Source: an uncultured Geobacteraceae bacterium (GTDB lineage: Bacteria; Desulfobacterota; Desulfuromonadia; Geobacterales; Pseudopelobacteraceae). Taken from it: 64,000 nucleotides of DNA. The position numbers were made by a program, and so were the translations under genes. This document shows positions 60,632 through 64,000 of the stretch, piece after piece. The stretch spans positions 1-64,000 of the forward strand of contig CAIUSO010000050.1 of assembly GCA_903901875.1 (NCBI GenBank). Reading direction: 5' to 3'. The notes below the pieces were generated by a model. It saw only the letters and a program-made list of their open reading frames with translations, did not search any database and was not told the DNA's origin. Position 1 is the stretch's first letter. Every line of letters starts with the position of its first letter.

Positions 60632-62695
60632 TTACTCGGTTTCGCATGACAAAAAGGTGCAGTATTGATCATTCAGTACGCCACGAAACTGGGGTATCAT
60701 TACGCGGACGTTGTCTAACGAACCCGTTTGTGCTTCTTTTTCAATGTGCACAGCCAATTCATGCAAGCGGGTATCACGTAACCAGCACGCAACCCCTTTC
60801 GCCGAATGAGCAGCATGGCTGAGTGCAATGCAGTCTTCAGAATCGTAGGCTGCGTTAATTGAGTCAAGAGAAATCTTCAGGTCTTTAAACAGCTTTAGTG
60901 CAAAAGTATGCATGCGATCGGGCCTTGCTGCCAAGCTGGTTATCACCCTGAGAGAAAGCAACCGTTTAATATCTCCACATTCGGAGTCATTACCGGATTT
61001 GCAGGTGAAATCAGAAAGAGGGTTATCAAGCAACGAATCATCAGTAGTAAGCTGTCCTCTGGACGGGTAACAATTCAGGCCAGATATTAAGTTGTTTTTT
61101 AACAGGCAACGGTAAATTTCATCAATGAGCAGCTCAATTACAATCGGCTTCGCAATATGGCCATCAAAACCATTGCTGAATAACGTATCCCTTTCTTCAC
61201 GCAATGCATAGGCCGTTACCGCAATAACAGGAATATGCCGACCGGACTCCTTTTCCCGTGACCGAATTACTTGAACGACTTTATTACCATCCATCCCTGG
61301 CATATGGATATCAAGCAGAATAAAATCAAAATTATCTCTATCATACTGATATAAGGCCTGCATACCATCACTGGCCACCACTACGGAATGCCCGAGACTA
61401 TTAAGAACCTCGGCTAAAAACATCAAGTTCGAAGCCTGATCATCCACAACCAGCACGTGAAAGTGCGCGCTACTCCAACTCGCGACGTCCCTGTTACTCT
61501 TCTTGAATTCAACGGCCTCTTGTGCCAGTGTAAACGGGATTCTTATGGTAAAACAGCTACCTTCCCCAATGGTACTCTCCACCGCAACAGTGCCTCCCAT
61601 TAACCCCGCAAGTTGCCTACTGATAGGAAGACCAAGCCCTGTGCCGCCATATCTCCGTGATATGGAAACATCGGCTTGAACGTAAGGAGTAAAAATTTGT
61701 TGCAATCTATCAGAATGAATTCCAGGGCCACTGTCAGATATATTGAATTCGATACATTTCATTGTTTCATCAATGTGTGTTGCAGCAACTGAAAGTGTTA
61801 CAAAACCGTTTTCGGTAAATTTTGTTGCATTGGTAAGAATATTAAGAATTATTTGATGAAGTCTGGACTTGTCCCCTATAACATACTCAGGAACATCTTC
61901 GCTTATTTCGGTAATGAAAGTGAGCCCTTTCGTATCACAAATAAGTTTTTGAGCCTGGGAAAGCTCATGTATAATTGTGCGCAGGTTAAATGGACTTTGA
62001 TCCAGTTCGACCGCGCCCGATTCTACTTTAGAAATGTCAAGCAGGCTATTGATGATCGACAACAATTTTTCTGATGACGTTTTAAGTGCTGTGATAAAGC
62101 TTTGCTGTTTGACCGATGGCTGTGACCGCTCCAAGAGTTGGGTCATCCCCATAATAATATTCATCGGGTTTCGAATCTCGTGACTCATTGTGGCCAGGAA
62201 ATCACTCTTAGCTTTATTGGCAGTATCGGCCGCTTGCCGAGAACGCTCAAGTTGCTGCTCGTACGATTTACGCTTTCGTAAGTCCCTTGAAACACCCACT
62301 ATTTCTTTCAATCTCCCGTTGGAATCAAGAACGGGATAGGCCATTACTTCCGTCCAGATGATGGAGCCATCCTTGTGCACGTATTCGAGCTCAGCCTGGA
62401 ATTTCTCCGGTGTATGCCCTGAATTAATATCAGCAAACAACCTCTGTTGATATGTCGTGACAATAAGTTGAGACTCGGGAGTGAGTATCTCGGCGAGTGT
62501 TTGTTGTTTTGCCTCATCCGGGGTAACGCCGCGTAACTTGAATACTGAGGGGCTGACATATAAAATAGAGCCATCGGGCCCCATGGCCCAGATAACATCC
62601 AATGCATTGTCCGCTAATATGCGATGCAGTTCCTCATTGTCACGAAGTTCTCTTTTGGTATTTCTCTCAAACTCCACGTTTAAGTTGCCGTCCAT
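60632..62695 (-). CDS. PAS-kinase-REC-Hpt hybrid
   Basis: 687 aa from the ATG at 62695 (gagg six bases upstream; an adjacent ATG at 62698 is nearer). One PAS domain (about 20-140; DNALDVIWAMG), HisKA (His172 in SHEIRNPMNI), HATPase_c (DSGPGIH, GGTGLGLP), receiver (about 410-530; VVDDQASN, LLDIHMP, IAKPI) and a C-terminal Hpt (about 590-675) with AHSAKGVACWL. The complete His-Asp-His part of a relay lies in one protein, and the final Asp is probably in the NtrC-type regulator encoded directly downstream. Cytoplasmic. A 16-bp perfect hairpin precedes the gene. Confidence 0.92.
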   Translation of the reverse strand: MDGNLNVEFERNTKRELRDNEELHRILADNALDVIWAMGPDGSILYVSPSVFKLRGVTPDEAKQQTLAEILTPESQLIVTTYQQRLFADINSGHTPEKFQAELEYVHKDGSIIWTEVMAYPVLDSNGRLKEIVGVSRDLRKRKSYEQQLERSRQAADTANKAKSDFLATMSHEIRNPMNIIMGMTQLLERSQPSVKQQSFITALKTSSEKLLSIINSLLDISKVESGAVELDQSPFNLRTIIHELSQAQKLICDTKGLTFITEISEDVPEYVIGDKSRLHQIILNILTNATKFTENGFVTLSVAATHIDETMKCIEFNISDSGPGIHSDRLQQIFTPYVQADVSISRRYGGTGLGLPISRQLAGLMGGTVAVESTIGEGSCFTIRIPFTLAQEAVEFKKSNRDVASWSSAHFHVLVVDDQASNLMFLAEVLNSLGHSVVVASDGMQALYQYDRDNFDFILLDIHMPGMDGNKVVQVIRSREKESGRHIPVIAVTAYALREERDTLFSNGFDGHIAKPIVIELLIDEIYRCLLKNNLISGLNCYPSRGQLTTDDSLLDNPLSDFTCKSGNDSECGDIKRLLSLRVITSLAARPDRMHTFALKLFKDLKISLDSINAAYDSEDCIALSHAAHSAKGVACWLRDTRLHELAVHIEKEAQTGSLDNVRVMIPQFRGVLNDQYCTFLSCETE

Positions 62696-62711
62696 CATTC
62701 ACCTCAACCTG

Positions 62712-62748
62712 ACGGGGGCAACAGAGGAATTGCCTCTGTTGCCCCCGT
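62712..62748 (-). terminator. strong intergenic hairpin
   Basis: ACGGGGGCAACAGAGG (62712-62727) pairs over 16 bases without mismatch with CCTCTGTTGCCCCCGT (62733-62748), loop AATTG. It lies between the end of the RCKP mini-protein gene and the hybrid kinase. A T-rich tail is present only on the + side (TAGTCATTTT), so on the - strand it may be a partial terminator or an RNA-stabilising stem. Confidence 0.5.
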
Positions 62749-62756
62749 TAGTCATT

Positions 62757-62861
62757 TTACTCAGCCTTGACGAACTTGCCTTTTTCCCCGCATTTTTCAC
62801 ACTTCTGCGGTTTGCAACGTCCTTCCTTGGCAAAGCCACACTCACATTTCCAGGTAGCCAT
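62757..62861 (-). CDS. RCKP-type rubredoxin-like mini-protein
   Basis: 34 aa starting MATWKCECGFAKEG, with CEC near the start, the RCKP motif and a CEKCGEKGKF end, so four Cys that can bind a metal as in a rubredoxin knuckle or zinc ribbon. A strong site (gaggggg) precedes the ATG. Such mini-proteins recur in Desulfuromonadota and other anaerobes; an electron-transfer or zinc role is inferred from the motif only. It lies 33 bp downstream of the YjfB-like gene. Confidence 0.85.
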   Translation of the reverse strand: MATWKCECGFAKEGRCKPQKCEKCGEKGKFVKAE

Positions 62862-62894
62862 TATCTCACCCCCCCTCACTTCAGGTATGTTTCA

Positions 62895-63089
62895 TCAGGC
62901 ATAGGTTGAAAAAGTACCATTTCCGTTGCCGGTGCCGGCCCCAGGGGCATTTTTAACGTTGGTGGACAACATCTGTGCCATGGCGTTCTGCTGGTCCGCA
63001 GCTTGGCGGATCATGCTCGTGGTGAGTGCCTGGGCGGTCTGGCCGGCTTTCATCAGAATTGCCGTGTGTGCAATTGGACTGATATTCAT
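62895..63089 (-). CDS. YjfB-like small protein
   Basis: 64 aa from the ATG at 63089 with gtgagg six bases upstream. It begins MNISPIAHTAI, has an Ala/Gln/Met-rich amphipathic helix (about 15-45) and ends in a Gly/Asn-rich tail. The layout fits the short YjfB family of putative motility proteins, although the match is by pattern only. No membrane or signal segment. It is 55 bp downstream of the rodA remnant. Confidence 0.65.
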   Translation of the reverse strand: MNISPIAHTAILMKAGQTAQALTTSMIRQAADQQNAMAQMLSTNVKNAPGAGTGNGNGTFSTYA

Positions 63090-63144
63090 AACATACCTCA
63101 CTTTCTCTTTTACAGTATACCACTATATCAGCAGTAATGACCGC

Positions 63145-63276
63145 TTAAAACATAAAACGGCGCATGCTGATGTTTTGTAGCAGGCCGATTCCGACCATGG
63201 AGGTAATCATTGAGGTGCCCCCATAGGAAAAAAACGGCAGAGGCACCCCCACAACAGGGAACAGCCCGGTTACCAT
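63145..63276 (-). pseudogene. rodA: 3' remnant of rodA (FtsW/RodA/SpoVE family)
   Basis: The 43 codons from an ATG at 63276 to TAA at 63145 encode MVTGLFPVVGVPLPFFSYGG followed by TSMITSMVGIGLLQNISMRR, which is the conserved last part of RodA, including the PLPFFSYGGTS loop. Upstream the similarity stops at once and the frame closes after 15 unrelated codons in AT-rich DNA. RodA is normally about 370 residues, so about 330 are missing. It marks a junction where foreign or rearranged DNA replaced the 5' part, or a duplicated 3' end left by an integration. Confidence 0.85.
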
Positions 63277-63622
63277 TTGGCACGAACCAAACCATTTATA
63301 AACACAAATAATATGTAGTTTATTGATTGATATTAATATAAATTATATCTGTCAATTAATTGTAACATCAAATGATTATTGAAATATATCTTGAATATAT
63401 GTTCAAAATAATTTATTGTGTCCAAGAGTATGTGGCTCAGACTTGAGATCTATTCGCTATAGAGTGGATCTGTTATTCGGCCAATACGTGCAGCAGTATT
63501 GAGGAGTGGTGTTGCTGGCACGTAAAGGTTGTGACTGTTGACTCTTGCTGAAATATGATTGTTAGTTGGTATGAAATTACGTGACCAAGGCGAACTTGCC
63601 CGCTGGTATAAAGGATTATGTG
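63277..63622. other. AT-rich intergenic region
   Basis: 346 bp with low GC, especially 63300-63420. No coding frame with similarity to a known family was seen, and the short frames on either strand are not convincing. An AGATC/GATCT inverted pair occurs near 63450-63475. It presumably contains the promoter of the NHL-repeat gene. Confidence 0.5.
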
Positions 63623-64000
63623 ATGAAGTTATATGAAAAGCTGAATTCCAAATTTAAGCGGTTAAAGTATTCAATATTGTTGCTATTCGTTGTTGTGTTG
63701 TTTTTTGCGTGTAAAAGCTTCGTTACGACAAAGGGCACTGCCTCTGCGTCAGTTGTCACGGGCGAACTGAGTTTAATTGCCGGTAAAATTGATGGTGCCG
63801 GACACAATGACGGTGTAGGAAGTGTGGCGCGGTTCAGTCATGGCAGGGTACCATATATTCATCTGATTGGCATGGTAACTGACGCAGAAGGTAATATGTA
63901 TGTAACTGATACCGGCAATCATACGATTCGTAAGATTACTCCTCAGGGTGTTGTAACCACACTGGCAGGTCTTGCGGGTAAGCCCGGTAGTAGCGATGGC
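63623..64000 (+). CDS. NHL-repeat protein, cut by the window edge
   Basis: At least 126 residues from the ATG at 63623, with aagga about eight bases upstream; no stop before the window ends. A basic start and a hydrophobic stretch (about 19-32) end in FFAC, a possible but poor lipobox; an uncleaved anchor or a signal peptide are alternatives. From about residue 55 the sequence has NHL beta-propeller features: GVGSVARF, GMVTDAEGNMYVTDTGNHTIRKIT and VTTLAG, where the first repeat is complete. Such proteins are exported or surface-bound and bind partners or sugars. It is divergent to the - block and is not part of the signalling run. Confidence 0.85.
   Translation, partial: MKLYEKLNSKFKRLKYSILLLFVVVLFFACKSFVTTKGTASASVVTGELSLIAGKIDGAGHNDGVGSVARFSHGRVPYIHLIGMVTDAEGNMYVTDTGNHTIRKITPQGVVTTLAGLAGKPGSSDG

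Noticed and set aside
63516-63533. Sigma-54 promoter (TGGCACG followed by GGTTGTG)
   Set aside because: The TTGC part is displaced by about two bases and changed to TTGT, so it does not fit the -24/-12 spacing.

Overview
This window is almost entirely a two-component and chemotaxis signalling island. I count 18 complete histidine kinases, one kinase that has lost its ATPase domain, and about a dozen separate receiver proteins. Also present are a free Hpt, a NarL-type and an NtrC-type regulator, a REC-GGDEF diguanylate cyclase, an MCP, a CheR-CheB fusion, a CheA and a CheB-CheR-PAS-kinase-REC giant. The gene types suggest a free-living member of the Desulfuromonadota, close to Geobacter/Pelobacter: PAS-rich hybrid kinases, a c-di-GMP riboswitch, a heme-binding DUF3365-type sensor, an RCKP rubredoxin-like mini-protein and a YjfB-like protein. 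The species cannot be read from this sequence.

Layout. The + strand block (268-38000) is GC-rich with many G runs and closely packed, often overlapping genes. In order it holds a sensorless hybrid kinase; a truncated REC-PAS-kinase plus free Hpt; a NarX/NarL-like pair; a Cache hybrid kinase; a heme-sensor hybrid kinase; a REC-kinase-REC; a small receiver; a riboswitch-controlled MCP; a MASE1-CHASE kinase; a poly-HAMP hybrid kinase; a TPR-glycosyltransferase; CheR-CheB; more hybrids and receivers; CheA; and a membrane metallophosphoesterase. A DUF559 gene flanked by two ~163-bp direct repeats (38001-38647) separates it from the second block.

The - strand block (38666-62695) is visibly more AT-rich and is read right to left. 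It holds an NtrC-like activator, hybrid kinases, receivers, the CheB-CheR giant, the diguanylate cyclase, and a phytochrome-style kinase with its Rcp1-type receiver. At the right edge are two small conserved proteins, a 43-codon remnant of the 3' end of rodA, an AT-rich gap and the start of an NHL-repeat protein running off the window.

How the parts may work together. Sensors for periplasmic ligands, heme/redox state and membrane signals feed phosphate through receivers and Hpt domains. The visible outputs are transcription (NarL, NtrC), c-di-GMP synthesis, and an MCP-CheA-CheR/CheB adaptation set. The MCP mRNA starts with a c-di-GMP-I type aptamer, so the diguanylate cyclase and the chemoreceptor could form a loop inside the island. 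Several genes show decay or reshuffling: two terminal frameshifts, a lost ATPase domain, receivers without key residues, and an Hpt found both free and fused.
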